This document shows, in pieces, positions 8,851-17,433 of a stretch of 64,000 nt of DNA. Within the stretch, counting starts at the first letter, position 1; each line of letters opens with the position of its first letter. A program made the position numbers and the translations under genes. The notes below the pieces were generated by a model, which worked only from the letters and a program-made list of their open reading frames with translations, did no database searches and was not told where the DNA came from. Source of the stretch: BPIH01 sp042408925 (GTDB lineage: Bacteria > Chloroflexota > Limnocylindria > Limnocylindrales > CSP1-4); NCBI GenBank assembly GCA_042408925.1, contig JBHOQO010000012.1:1-64000 (forward strand), in the 5' to 3' direction.

Positions 8851-9846
8851 ATGACCTGGGAGTCGTTCCACTGGCGTTCCCTCGACGAACGGTCGCTCCC
8901 AGCCGCGGCACCGCTCGCCGAGGCGGCATCCCTCGTTCGCGACGCGATCCAAGGGGCGCTGGCGGCGCTGGCCGCTGGACCGGTGACCCTCACCGGTGTC
9001 GAGGTCGCAGAGCTCCGCCGGACGGAGCTCCCCGACCTGGCGCTTCCCCTCGCCAGCGTCGAGGTCGTCGGCGCCCCTCGCCGGCAGATCCTCGTCGCCG
9101 GCGATCCCGCGGCCGAGATTGTCCTGGGCCATCAACCGGCCGGTCCGGCGGAGCTCGGCGGGCGAGTCCTCCGGGCCGTCGACGAGGCGATCGCCGCATT
9201 CGCCGGTGAGGGCCTGGGGCTCGGGGCGGCTGACGCGGCGACGATACCGCCGGACGCCGAGCTCGTCGCGGTGCGGATCGCGGTCGCCGGCGAAGGCGGC
9301 CTCGCCGGCCGACTCGTGTTCATCGGGGAGGCCGCCGCGGTCGGCGAGCTCGCCGCCCACGTCGCCGCCCTCCGCGCCCTGGGCGCGGCGTCTGAGGAGT
9401 CGGAGGCCAAACCCGGCGACGGATCGACCCCGTCCGGCAACGCAGCAGGACGCACGAGCGCCGAGGCGGCAGCGGCCGAGCCCGTTGATGCGCGCAAATC
9501 CGCGCCGACGATCCGGCCGGCGGTCTTCCCCGATCTTGGCCTCTCCGGCTCCGGGACACCCACCGCCACCGAGCCCGGTCGATCGATCGATCTCTTGCTC
9601 GGCGTCCAGCTCCAGGTGAGCGTCGAGATCGGCCGGACAAAGCTCCCGATCAGAGAGGTCCTCAACCTGGGACCCGGATCGATCGTCGAGCTCGACAAGC
9701 TCGCCGGCGAGAAGGCCGACATCCTCGTCAACGGCCACCCCGTCGCCCAGGGCGAGGTCGTCGTCGTGGACGAGAACTTCGGCGTCCGGATCACCGACGT
9801 CGTGTCGCGCCAGCGCCGGATCCTGTCAGCGGACGGCGCGCCATGA
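8851..9846 (+). CDS. fliN: Flagellar switch protein FliN, long FliY-like form
   Basis: A 331-residue protein whose last 80 residues (about 248-328) are the SpoA/FliN domain: LLGVQLQVSVEIGRTKLPI, 'GSIVELDKLAGEKADILVNG' and 'GEVVVVDENFGVRI'. The first 190 residues form an extra alpha/beta domain resembling the CheC-like part of FliY, joined by an Ala/Ser/Pro linker. Classical FliN is about 130 residues, so this is the long Gram-positive layout. I do not see the complete CheC phosphatase signature, so phosphatase activity is uncertain. It forms the lower C-ring with FliM and is four bases from fliO overlap. Confidence 0.87.
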   Translation: MTWESFHWRSLDERSLPAAAPLAEAASLVRDAIQGALAALAAGPVTLTGVEVAELRRTELPDLALPLASVEVVGAPRRQILVAGDPAAEIVLGHQPAGPAELGGRVLRAVDEAIAAFAGEGLGLGAADAATIPPDAELVAVRIAVAGEGGLAGRLVFIGEAAAVGELAAHVAALRALGAASEESEAKPGDGSTPSGNAAGRTSAEAAAAEPVDARKSAPTIRPAVFPDLGLSGSGTPTATEPGRSIDLLLGVQLQVSVEIGRTKLPIREVLNLGPGSIVELDKLAGEKADILVNGHPVAQGEVVVVDENFGVRITDVVSRQRRILSADGAP

Positions 9847-10478
9847 GCGTCGACCTCTCGGTCCTCGGTCGGCTCGTTGCGCCGGCCGACCCATCGTCGA
9901 GCGGCCGGGATCTGAGGCCGGAGCGGCCGCGACGGATGGCCCATCGGGTCGGGCGCGGCCCGACCAGATCGACCATCCTTGCCCGGGGGTTCCTCCCGAG
10001 CGGGCGGGCCGCTCGCCTTGGCTGGCTCGCCGTCGGCGCGTCCGCCGTCTTCGGCCTCGCGATCGTCCTCGGCCGCTTCGACGGGCTCGGTGGAGCCGTC
10101 GAGCCGGCTCCGCTGGCGCAGCCCGGCCCGTCGGCCGAGGCCGCTGGTTGGCCGCCGCCGGCGAGCTCGGCGGTCACCATCGACCCACTCGACCTGGCGA
10201 CGAAGTTCGCGCTCGTCGGGCTCCTCCTCTATGGCGGGCTCCGCCTCCTTCGCCGCTACGTAGCGCCCACGGCCGACCGCAACGGCCCGATCGTCGTTCT
10301 CGCCTCGCGGCCGCTCGGTGCCAAGGCCGCCCTCCATCTCGTCGCGGTCGGCGACCGGCGACTCCTCGTCGGCGAGTCGCCGAGCGGGCTCGTTGGCCTG
10401 ACCGAGCTCGTGGCCGACGAGCTCGAGTCGGATCAGGTGCGCACCATCGAGTCGCAACGTCGGGAGGTCGGTCGGTGA
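9843..10478 (+). CDS. fliO: Flagellar export protein FliO
   Basis: A 211-residue membrane protein in the FliO position between fliN and fliP. It has a first hydrophobic helix at about 60-80 and a second at about 118-136, then a short basic soluble domain that ends in 'GAKAALHLVAVGDRRLLVG', a segment typical of FliO. FliO helps assemble the FliP-FliR export gate. ATG 9843 overlaps the fliN stop; the stop overlaps the GTG of fliP. Sequence conservation in this family is low, so the call leans on position and topology. Confidence 0.8.
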   Translation: MSVDLSVLGRLVAPADPSSSGRDLRPERPRRMAHRVGRGPTRSTILARGFLPSGRAARLGWLAVGASAVFGLAIVLGRFDGLGGAVEPAPLAQPGPSAEAAGWPPPASSAVTIDPLDLATKFALVGLLLYGGLRLLRRYVAPTADRNGPIVVLASRPLGAKAALHLVAVGDRRLLVGESPSGLVGLTELVADELESDQVRTIESQRREVGR

Positions 10479-11230
10479 GCCGTCGAGCGACGATCCTCGG
10501 GCTGCTGCTCCCCTTGGCCGTCGTTCTCGCCGGCTGCAGCGGCAACGGGGCGCCGTCGGTGAGCGTCCAGATCGGGGACGGGACGGCTCAGGGCGATGGT
10601 GGGACGTTCGCCCTCTCGCTCCAGCTCCTCGTTGCCGTCACCGTCCTGGCGGTCGTGCCGGCCGTCCTGCTCATGGCCACGAGCTTCACCCGGATCGTCG
10701 TCGTCCTCTCCCTCCTCCGGAGCGCGATCGGGATCCCAAACCTACCGCCGAACCAGGTCCTGCTCGGTCTGGCCCTCTTTCTGACGCTTTTCGTCATGGC
10801 CCCGGTCTGAGGCGAGATCCAGCGCGAGGCGATCGAGCCGTACCTCGCCGGCCGGATCGACCAAGCGACCGCCCTGGCAGCCGCCACGGGGCCGCTCCGG
10901 ACGTTCATGCTCAGCCAGACGAAGGAGAGCGACCTGGCCACCTTCGTCGATCTGGCGCGCACCCCGCGCCCGAGCACCCCGGCGGACGTGCCGCTCGAGG
11001 TCCTGGTGCCGGCCTTCGTCACGAGCGAGCTCCGGACGGCCTTCACGATGGGCTTCCTCCTCTTCGTCCCGTTTCTCGTCATCGACCTCATCGTCGCCTC
11101 GGCCCTCATGAGCATGGGGATGGTCATGGTCCCGCCGACCCAGATCGCGCTACCGTTCAAGCTCCTGCTGTTCGTCCTCGTCGACGGCTGGGTCCTCATC
11201 GTCGGCTCCCTCGTCCGCAGTTTCGGGTGA
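10475..11230 (+). pseudogene. fliP: fliP (export gate) interrupted by in-frame TGA
   Basis: FliP is the core pore subunit of the flagellar type III export gate. From GTG 10475 the frame encodes a signal-like N-terminus and the first FliP helices (ATSFTRIVVVLSLLRSAIG, LALFLTLFVMAPV), then meets TGA at 10808-10810 (codon 112). The same frame continues without shift through GEIQREAIEPYLAG, TSELRTAFTMGFLLFVPF and VPPTQIALPFKLLLFVLVDGW to the normal end. With the TGA ignored the product is 251 residues, the usual FliP length. The next in-frame ATG is 10907. Neighbouring genes use TGA as a normal stop and TGG for Trp, so a global code change is unlikely. It is a nonsense mutation, a base-call error or a readthrough site. 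Confidence 0.85.
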
Positions 11231-11505
11231 AGACGATGACCCCGAGCGAGATCATCACCGTCCTCCAGCAGGCCCTCGTCGTCGCCCTCGTCGTCGGCGG
11301 GCCGATCCTCGCCGTGACCATCGTCGTGGGCCTCGTCGTCTCCATCCTCCAGGCGGCGACGCAGGTCCAGGAGGCGACGTTGACCTTCGTGCCGAAGATC
11401 GGCGCCGTCGCCGTCCTCCTCGTCCTGTTCGGCCCGGCGATGCTCGGTGCCCTCCTCGACTTCACCCGGGCGGTGTTCCTCGCCGTGAGCGAGGTGGCGC
11501 GATGA
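11227..11505 (+). CDS. fliQ: Flagellar export gate protein FliQ
   Basis: A 92-residue protein with two transmembrane helices (about 14-39 and 56-82) and the family core 'ILAVTIVVGLVVSILQAATQ' followed by QEATLTFVPK. Four copies of FliQ surround the FliP/FliR core of the export gate. GTG 11227 overlaps the fliP stop in the same GTGA way used elsewhere in this operon; ATG 11236 is a possible alternative. The stop overlaps fliR. Confidence 0.93.
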   Translation: MKTMTPSEIITVLQQALVVALVVGGPILAVTIVVGLVVSILQAATQVQEATLTFVPKIGAVAVLLVLFGPAMLGALLDFTRAVFLAVSEVAR

Positions 11506-12260
11506 CCGGCACCCTCAGCCTCCAGCTGTCCGGGGGCGAGGTGGCGACCCTCTTCTTGGTCCTCCTCCGCTGCACGGGGTTCGTCGTCGCCGCCCCGCTC
11601 CTCGGTCACCGAGCGGTGCCGGGACCCGTCAAGGCGGGCCTCGCCGCCGTTCTCGCCGTCGGTCTCGCCCGGACCGCGAGCATCGCCCCGAGCCCGGTTC
11701 CGTTCTGGCTCGCCGTGCCGTTCGAGCTGGTCGTGGGCCTCGCCCTTGGCTTCGTCGTCGGCCTGGGCTTCCATGCCGTCGAGAGCGTCGGGCGGCTCGT
11801 CTCGCTCCAGCTCGGCCTGTCGCTCGCGCCGGTCCTCGACCCCGTTCGGGGCGACACCGGCTCGGCCCTCGATCCGCTCTTCGCGATCCTCGCGGGCCTC
11901 CTCTTCTATGCCCTCGACCTCCATCTGGCGATGCTCGCCGCCCTCGGGGCCTCGTTCGAGCACCTCCCGCTCGGCGGTAGCTGGCCCGGCGGGATCGGGC
12001 AGGCGGCGGCCGGTCTGACCGCCGTGGCGCTGGAGCTCGGCGGTCGGATTGCCCTCCCCATCGCCCTCGTCTTCCTCATCGCGGAGCTCGCCGTCGCCCT
12101 CGTCGCCCGGGCGATCCCCCAGGTCAACGTCTTCTTCCTCGGCCTGCCGCTCAAGCTCCTCGCCGGGCTCGCGGTCCTCGTGGCTGCCCTGCCGCAGCTC
12201 GCGGCGAGCGCGGCGGCCGTCGGCCGGTACTTCGTGTCCGCCGCCGGAGCGATCCGATGA
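11502..12260 (+). CDS. fliR: Flagellar export gate protein FliR
   Basis: A 252-residue membrane protein with about six hydrophobic helices. The segments VLLRCTGFVVAAPLLGHRAVP and 'QVNVFFLGLPLKLLAGL' are characteristic of FliR, one copy of which joins FliP and FliQ in the export gate. Length is normal. It overlaps fliQ and flhB by four bases at each end, giving coupled translation of the gate subunits. FliR and FlhB are separate genes here, not fused. Confidence 0.92.
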   Translation: MTGTLSLQLSGGEVATLFLVLLRCTGFVVAAPLLGHRAVPGPVKAGLAAVLAVGLARTASIAPSPVPFWLAVPFELVVGLALGFVVGLGFHAVESVGRLVSLQLGLSLAPVLDPVRGDTGSALDPLFAILAGLLFYALDLHLAMLAALGASFEHLPLGGSWPGGIGQAAAGLTAVALELGGRIALPIALVFLIAELAVALVARAIPQVNVFFLGLPLKLLAGLAVLVAALPQLAASAAAVGRYFVSAAGAIR

Positions 12261-13318
12261 GCGACCAGCGCACCGAAGCCCCTACCCCTCGCCGGATCGA
12301 AGAGGCCCGTCGGAAGGGCGAGCCGGTCGGCCGGAGTCAGGAGCTGACCATGGCGGCCACCCTCGGGACCGGGGTCCTCCTCCTCGGCGCGCTCCTGCCT
12401 GGGGCGGCCGCGACGCTCGGGGCGGCGGTGCGCATGTCCGTCGACCGTCTCGCCGCTCGACCCGATCCGATCGCGAGCCTTCGGGCCCTCGGCGACGGCC
12501 TCGGACTGGGACTCGCCATCACGGCGCCGCTCGCGGGCGCCATCCTAGTCGCCGGGGTGCTCGCCAACCTCGCTGCGGGCGGCATCGTCGTCTCGACCGG
12601 CGCGGTGCGGTTCGAGTGGAACCGACTCAATCCCCTGACCGGCCTTCGCCGGATGGTCAACCGCGAAGCGCTCACCCGCCTCGGCATCGCCCTCGCCAAG
12701 CTCGGCGTCCTCGCTGCGGCGACCTGGCTCGTTCTCGCGGGCCGCCTCGAGGGTCTGATCGGGACGACGGGAGCCTCCGCCGAGGCGATCGCCGGCACGG
12801 CGGCCGGGGTGCTCTTCGAGCTTGGCCTGACGGTCACGATCCTCCTCGGCGTCGTCGCTGCGATCGATGCCGTCCTCGCTCGGCGTCGGGCGCTCGGGGC
12901 GCTGAAGATGACGAAGGACGAGGTTCGGCGCGAGGCGAAGGACACCGAGGGCGACCCGCTCCTCCGCGGGATCCGCCGCCGCCGCGCCCGGCAACTCGCT
13001 TTCGCCCGGATGATGGACGCCGTTCCGACGGCCGACGTCGTCGTCACGAACCCGGTCCGCCTTGCCGTCGCCCTCCGCTACGACCCGGCGACGATGCGGG
13101 CGCCGCGGATCGTCGCCAAGGGCCAGCGTCTCGTGGCCGAGCGGATCCGGGAGGTTGCCCGGCGGGCCGGGGTCCCGATCGTCGAGGATCGGCCGCTGGC
13201 ACGGGCTCTCTTCCCGCGCCCGCTCGGCAGCGAGGTCCCGCCGCACCTCTACCGGGCCGTGGCCCGCGTCCTCGTCATCGTCGCCCGGGCGCGGGCCCTC
13301 GCAGGGAGGCCACGATGA
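12257..13318 (+). CDS. flhB: Flagellar export switch protein FlhB
   Basis: A 353-residue export component that switches substrate from rod/hook to filament. The N-terminus 'RTEAPTPRRIEEARRKG' is the family signature and four transmembrane helices follow (about 31-56, 88-112, 140-160, 183-205). In the cytoplasmic part the self-cleavage site, normally NPTH, reads N265-P266-V267-R268, followed by the normal 'LAVALRYDPATMRAPRIVAKG' context. Asn and Pro, which carry the cleavage chemistry, are kept. Overlaps fliR and flhA by four bases. Confidence 0.92.
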   Translation: MSDQRTEAPTPRRIEEARRKGEPVGRSQELTMAATLGTGVLLLGALLPGAAATLGAAVRMSVDRLAARPDPIASLRALGDGLGLGLAITAPLAGAILVAGVLANLAAGGIVVSTGAVRFEWNRLNPLTGLRRMVNREALTRLGIALAKLGVLAAATWLVLAGRLEGLIGTTGASAEAIAGTAAGVLFELGLTVTILLGVVAAIDAVLARRRALGALKMTKDEVRREAKDTEGDPLLRGIRRRRARQLAFARMMDAVPTADVVVTNPVRLAVALRYDPATMRAPRIVAKGQRLVAERIREVARRAGVPIVEDRPLARALFPRPLGSEVPPHLYRAVARVLVIVARARALAGRPR

Positions 13319-15438
13319 GCGGCACCGCTGGGTCGATGCGCGGATCGCTGGGTGCCGCGGCACCCGGTGCCCAGCCCAGGACGCTCGGTGGTGTCCTGGG
13401 CCGAAGCGACTTCATCCTCGCCGCGGCCGTCGTGGCGATCGTGGCGATGATGATCGTCCCGCTCCCGCCCGTTCTCCTCGACGTCCTCATCATCCTCAAC
13501 ATCACCTTCAGCGTCACGATCCTCCTCTTGACGCTCAACGTGCGCGAGCCGGTCGAGTTCGGTGCCTTCCCGCCGCTCCTTCTCATCGCCACCCTCTTTC
13601 GGCTCGCCCTCAACGTCTCTGCCTCGCGACTCGTCCTCCTCGAGGCCCACGCCGGCGAGGTCATCAACGCCTTCGGCAACGTCGTCGTCGGCGGCAACAC
13701 CGTCGTCGGCATCGTCGTCTTCCTCATCCTCGTCGTCATCCAGTACGTCGTCGTCACGAACGGCGCGGGGCGGGTCTCGGAAGTGGCGGCGCGCTTCACC
13801 CTCGACGCGATGCCCGGCAAGCAGATGTCCATCGATGCCGACCTCAACGCCGGGCTCATCACCGCCGAGGAGGCGCGCCTTCGCCGACGGGCGATCGAGC
13901 GGGAGGCCGACTTCTACGGGGCGATGGACGGGGCCTCGAAGTTCGTCAAGGGCGACGCCATCGCGGCCATGGTCATCATCGTCGTCAACATCGTCGGCGG
14001 CTTGACGATCGGTCTCCTCCAGCACGGCTTCAGCCTCGACCAGGCGCTCCGGACGTACACGGTCCTCACCGTCGGCGACGGCCTCGTCAACGAGATCAGC
14101 GCCCTGCTCGTCTCGGTCGCCGCCGGGATCCTCGTGACCCGCGGCACCTCGGACCACGGCCTCGGAACCGACCTCGCCGAGCAGCTCCTCGCCCGACCGC
14201 GGCTGTTCGTCGTCGTCGGGGGCATCCTCGTCGTCGTCGGCCTCGTGCCGGGCTTCCCGACCCTCATCTTCCTCGCAGCCGGCCTCCTCGTGGCGAGCGC
14301 CGGCTGGATGATCGGCGGTGGCGCCGCTCCCCGACAGGCGGAGACGCCGACCCCGAGCCAGCCCGAGCCGGCGGCGCCGACCCCGGCGATCGAGGCCGTC
14401 CTCGACACCCTCCGGGTCGAGCCGCTCGAGCTCGCCGTCGGCTACGGGCTCGTCGGCCTCATCGACGGCTCGGCCGGCAACCCGACGGGCGGCCTCGTCG
14501 AGCGGATCGGCCTCATCCGCCGCCAGATCGCGACCGAACTCGGGCTCATCGTCCCGACGGTCCGCGTCCACGACGATCTCACCCTCGATGCCGACGCCTA
14601 CACGATCAGTCTCCGCGGCGCCGAGATCGCTCGCGGTCGGGTGGACCCGAGCCGACTCCTCGTCATCGACCCTCGTGGCGGGGAGATCGCCGTCGACGGA
14701 GTCCCGACGACCGACCCGGTCTTCGGGGTGCCGGCGGTCTGGATCAGCGTCACCGACCGGGAGCGGGCGGAAGCCCTCGGCTACACCGTCGTCGATGCGG
14801 CGTCGGTCGTGGCGACGCACCTGGCCGAGACGATCCGGCGGCACGCTGGCGAGATCCTCGGTCGGGCCGAGACGAACCGCCTCTTGGACCTGGTCCGATC
14901 CGAGGCGCCGGGGATCGTCGAGGAGATCGTCCCGAACCTCCTGAGCGTCGGCGAGATCGAGCGCATCCTCGCCGGACTGCTCCGCGAGCAGGTTCCGATC
15001 CGCGACCTCGTCACGATCCTCGGCGCGGCCGCCGACGCCGCCCGGTCGACGAAGGAGCCCGCCCTCCTCGTCGAGGCAGTGCGGCACGCGCTCGCGCGCG
15101 TCATCTCGCTACGCCACCGCGGCCCGGACGGCTCGATCCACGCCGTGGCGGTCGCCCCGACGACCGATAGCCGCCTCGCCGAGGCGGTCGTCGTGGGCTC
15201 CGGCCGGATCAGCCTCGAGCTTGGTCCGAACGAGTCGCGGGCGCTCCTTGAGGCGATCGGCGGTGCGATCCGGATCCTGACGGAGGCCGGTCACCCACCG
15301 CTCCTGTTGTGCCGGACCCGGACCCGGGCCGCCGTCCGATCGCTCGTCGAGCGCCAGTTCCCGCAGCTTGCGGTCGTCGCCTACGAGGAGATCGTGCCGA
15401 GCGTGCCGGTCGTCGTCCATGGACAGGTCGAGATCTAG
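13315..15438 (+). CDS. flhA: Flagellar export protein FlhA
   Basis: A 707-residue export-gate protein with eight predicted transmembrane helices in the first 320 residues and a large cytoplasmic domain that receives chaperone-substrate complexes. The FHIPEP-family signature is present as GRVSEVAARFTLDAMPGKQ followed by MSIDADLNAGLI. Length matches the family. ATG 13315 overlaps the flhB stop. A Pro/Thr/Glu linker separates membrane and cytoplasmic domains near residue 345. Confidence 0.95.
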   Translation: MSGTAGSMRGSLGAAAPGAQPRTLGGVLGRSDFILAAAVVAIVAMMIVPLPPVLLDVLIILNITFSVTILLLTLNVREPVEFGAFPPLLLIATLFRLALNVSASRLVLLEAHAGEVINAFGNVVVGGNTVVGIVVFLILVVIQYVVVTNGAGRVSEVAARFTLDAMPGKQMSIDADLNAGLITAEEARLRRRAIEREADFYGAMDGASKFVKGDAIAAMVIIVVNIVGGLTIGLLQHGFSLDQALRTYTVLTVGDGLVNEISALLVSVAAGILVTRGTSDHGLGTDLAEQLLARPRLFVVVGGILVVVGLVPGFPTLIFLAAGLLVASAGWMIGGGAAPRQAETPTPSQPEPAAPTPAIEAVLDTLRVEPLELAVGYGLVGLIDGSAGNPTGGLVERIGLIRRQIATELGLIVPTVRVHDDLTLDADAYTISLRGAEIARGRVDPSRLLVIDPRGGEIAVDGVPTTDPVFGVPAVWISVTDRERAEALGYTVVDAASVVATHLAETIRRHAGEILGRAETNRLLDLVRSEAPGIVEEIVPNLLSVGEIERILAGLLREQVPIRDLVTILGAAADAARSTKEPALLVEAVRHALARVISLRHRGPDGSIHAVAVAPTTDSRLAEAVVVGSGRISLELGPNESRALLEAIGGAIRILTEAGHPPLLLCRTRTRAAVRSLVERQFPQLAVVAYEEIVPSVPVVVHGQVEI

Positions 15439-15453
15439 CTGGAGGTCCCCGAG

Positions 15454-15744
15454 ATGGAACTGCTTGTCGCTGGCTGGGTGGCGCGCTTGACCCTGTTCGC
15501 CGCCCTCCTCGTCGGCGGCCTGTCGCTCCAGGCCGGGCTCGGGCCCCTCGACGCTGCGCTTCGCGCCGCCTTCGCCGCCTTCGTCTTCACGACCGCCGGC
15601 CGGATCGCCATCAGCCTCCTCGAAACGCCCGAGCAGCGCCTCCTCCGCCTCCGGGCGAAACGCGAGCGTGCCCGCGCCAAGGGCGCGACGGGGGCACGAT
15701 CGGCGGCGGTGGCGGCTGAGCCATCCGCGAGGACGAGCCGATGA
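15454..15744 (+). CDS. Small membrane protein between flhA and fliA
   Basis: A 96-residue protein with two hydrophobic stretches (about 6-25 and 36-55) and a very basic tail (RLRAKRERARAK). It matches no family I recognise. It starts 15 bases after flhA and its stop overlaps the fliA start (ATGA), so it is part of the operon. In many bacteria flhF and flhG sit here; neither is present. A basic tail after a membrane anchor could contact nucleic acid or lipid heads, but no function can be assigned. Confidence 0.65.
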   Translation: MELLVAGWVARLTLFAALLVGGLSLQAGLGPLDAALRAAFAAFVFTTAGRIAISLLETPEQRLLRLRAKRERARAKGATGARSAAVAAEPSARTSR

Positions 15745-16652
15745 CGACCGGCTCCTGGCCCCGCCTCGCGGGCGGCAGCGCACCCTGGCTCCTCGCCCCC
15801 GAGATCTCGGTACCGACGACGCGTGTCCCGGCGGCAGCGGAGGCATCGAAGGCCCGCGTCGCCCCATTCGTCTCCGGTGCACCGGCCGTGGTCGCGGTGG
15901 GCTCCGCCGACCGAGAGGCGCTCATCGCCCGCTACGGCCACCTCGTCAAGTACGTCGTCGGGCGGCTCGGAGCGGTCGTCCCCGGCGTCTTCGACCACGA
16001 GGACGCGATGCAGGCAGGTGCCATCGGCCTCCTCCGCGCCATCGATGCCTATCGACCCGAATCGGCGGCGTCGTTCGAGTCGTACGCCATCGTCCGCATC
16101 CGGGGCGCCATCCTCGACGCGGTCCGCGCCCTCGACGCCGTCGGCCGAGCCGGACGCGAGGCGGCGCGTTCGATCGGGGCGGCGATCGCCGAGCTCCAGG
16201 CCGAGCTCGGGCGGATGCCGGACGAGACGGAGGTCGCCGCCCGCCTCGGGATCTCCGTCGAGCGCTATCGGGAGCGCCTCGCCGCCGCCTCGCTGACGAC
16301 GATCTCCCTCGACGCTCTCGAGATCCACGAACGGGACGACGAGGGCACGAGCGTCCTCGACTCGGCCGTCGACCCCGACGCCCCCGATCCCGAGGAGGCG
16401 GCCCTTCGCCGAAGCGAGGTGGAGCAGCTGGCCCGCGAGATCGAGCGGCTCCCCGAACGCCAGCGGCTCGTCCTGGCCCTCTACTACCAGGATGGTCTGA
16501 CGTTCCGCGAGATCGGCGCCCTCCTCGGGGTGACCGAGTCGCGCATCTGCCAGATCCACACCGAGGCCGTGCTCGCCCTGCGAGCACGGCTCCTTGGACC
16601 GGCGGCGGTCGCCGACCGCCGCCTCCGACGCACCCGGAGGGCGTTGCCATGA
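15741..16652 (+). CDS. fliA: Flagellar sigma factor FliA (sigma-28)
   Basis: A 303-residue sigma-70-family factor lacking region 1. Region 2 starts near residue 54 (REALIARYGHLVKYVVGRL, FDHEDAMQAGAIGLLRAIDAY), region 3 is around 150-190, and region 4 ends with LTFREIGALLGVTESRICQIH, the FliA/WhiG-type helix-turn-helix. The first 50 residues are an Ala/Pro-rich extension. Sigma-28 drives late flagellar genes such as flagellin. Its inhibitor flgM lies 0.8 kb downstream in the same operon. Confidence 0.93.
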   Translation: MTTGSWPRLAGGSAPWLLAPEISVPTTRVPAAAEASKARVAPFVSGAPAVVAVGSADREALIARYGHLVKYVVGRLGAVVPGVFDHEDAMQAGAIGLLRAIDAYRPESAASFESYAIVRIRGAILDAVRALDAVGRAGREAARSIGAAIAELQAELGRMPDETEVAARLGISVERYRERLAAASLTTISLDALEIHERDDEGTSVLDSAVDPDAPDPEEAALRRSEVEQLAREIERLPERQRLVLALYYQDGLTFREIGALLGVTESRICQIHTEAVLALRARLLGPAAVADRRLRRTRRALP

Positions 16653-17368
16653 TCCGTGGCTGGTACACCTCGCTGTCGGGCGCCATCGCGGCGCTCCGAC
16701 GGCTCGATGTCGTCGCCGACAACATTGCCAACGTCAACACGCCCGGTTTTCGGGCCAGCCGAACGGGGCAGGCCGACTTCGGGATCGAACTCGCCCGAGT
16801 GGACGGCCTTCACCTCGGGCGTCTCGGGACCGCGACCGTGCCGATCGGTACGGTCCTCGATCTCGCCCAGGGCGGCATGGAACCGACGGGCGAGCCGACG
16901 GACCTCGCCATCGAGGGCGACGGCTTCTTCGTCGTGCGCCGCGCCGATGGGTCCCTCGCCTACACCCGGGCCGGCGCCTTCCGGTTCGATGCAGCAGGGC
17001 GGTTGACGACCGTCGACGGCCTCCTCGTCATCGGCACCGATGGTGGGCCCGTCGTGGCGCCGGCCGGGCCGTTCGTCGTGGCCGCCGACGGAACGGTTGC
17101 CGGCACCGGGCAGCGGATCGCCCTCGTCGCCGCGCCGGCCGGCAGCGTCCGTCGCCTCGGCGGCTCGCTGTTCGCCATCGACGCTCCAACGACCCCGGCC
17201 GCTGGCCGGATCCGTCAGGGTGTCCTGGAGCGATCGAACGTCGATCTCGCTTCGGCCCTCACCGACCTCATCGCCCTCCAGCGGTCGATGGCCCTGAGCT
17301 CGCGGGCCTGGTCGGTCGCCGATGCGACGCTCGACGAGGGGATCCGCATCGGGAGGCTGCGCGGATGA
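16649..17368 (+). CDS. Flagellar rod protein, FlgF/FlgG family
   Basis: A 239-residue axial protein. The N-terminal motif LDVVADNIANVNTPGFRAS and the C-terminal 'GVLERSNVDLASALTDLI' plus 'RSMALSSRAWSVAD' are shared by FlgF, FlgG and the Gram-positive FlhO/FlhP rod proteins. The segment 'TDLAIEGDGFFVVRRADG' is also standard. It is the only such gene in the window, so it may act as FlgF, FlgG or both. ATG 16649 overlaps the fliA stop. Confidence 0.85.
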   Translation: MIRGWYTSLSGAIAALRRLDVVADNIANVNTPGFRASRTGQADFGIELARVDGLHLGRLGTATVPIGTVLDLAQGGMEPTGEPTDLAIEGDGFFVVRRADGSLAYTRAGAFRFDAAGRLTTVDGLLVIGTDGGPVVAPAGPFVVAADGTVAGTGQRIALVAAPAGSVRRLGGSLFAIDAPTTPAAGRIRQGVLERSNVDLASALTDLIALQRSMALSSRAWSVADATLDEGIRIGRLRG

Positions 17369-17433
17369 GCGCGTGGCCTCAAGACCGCGCGCCGATCCGC
17401 CGACACCTCCAGAAGCGATGAGGGAGGTCGACC

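Noticed and set aside
10808..10810. Genome-wide UGA-to-Trp recoding as the reason for the fliP stop
   Set aside because: TGA ends fliO, flhB, fliA, flgC and others at the proper length, while Trp is written TGG throughout.
13249..15087. A 612-codon minus-strand frame over flhA
   Set aside because: Composition is Asp/Glu/Arg/Gly only, as expected from the complement of a GC-rich gene; flhA is well supported.
17370..17433. Sigma-28 promoter before flgM
   Set aside because: TCAAG and GCCGATCC are present but only four bases apart instead of about eleven.
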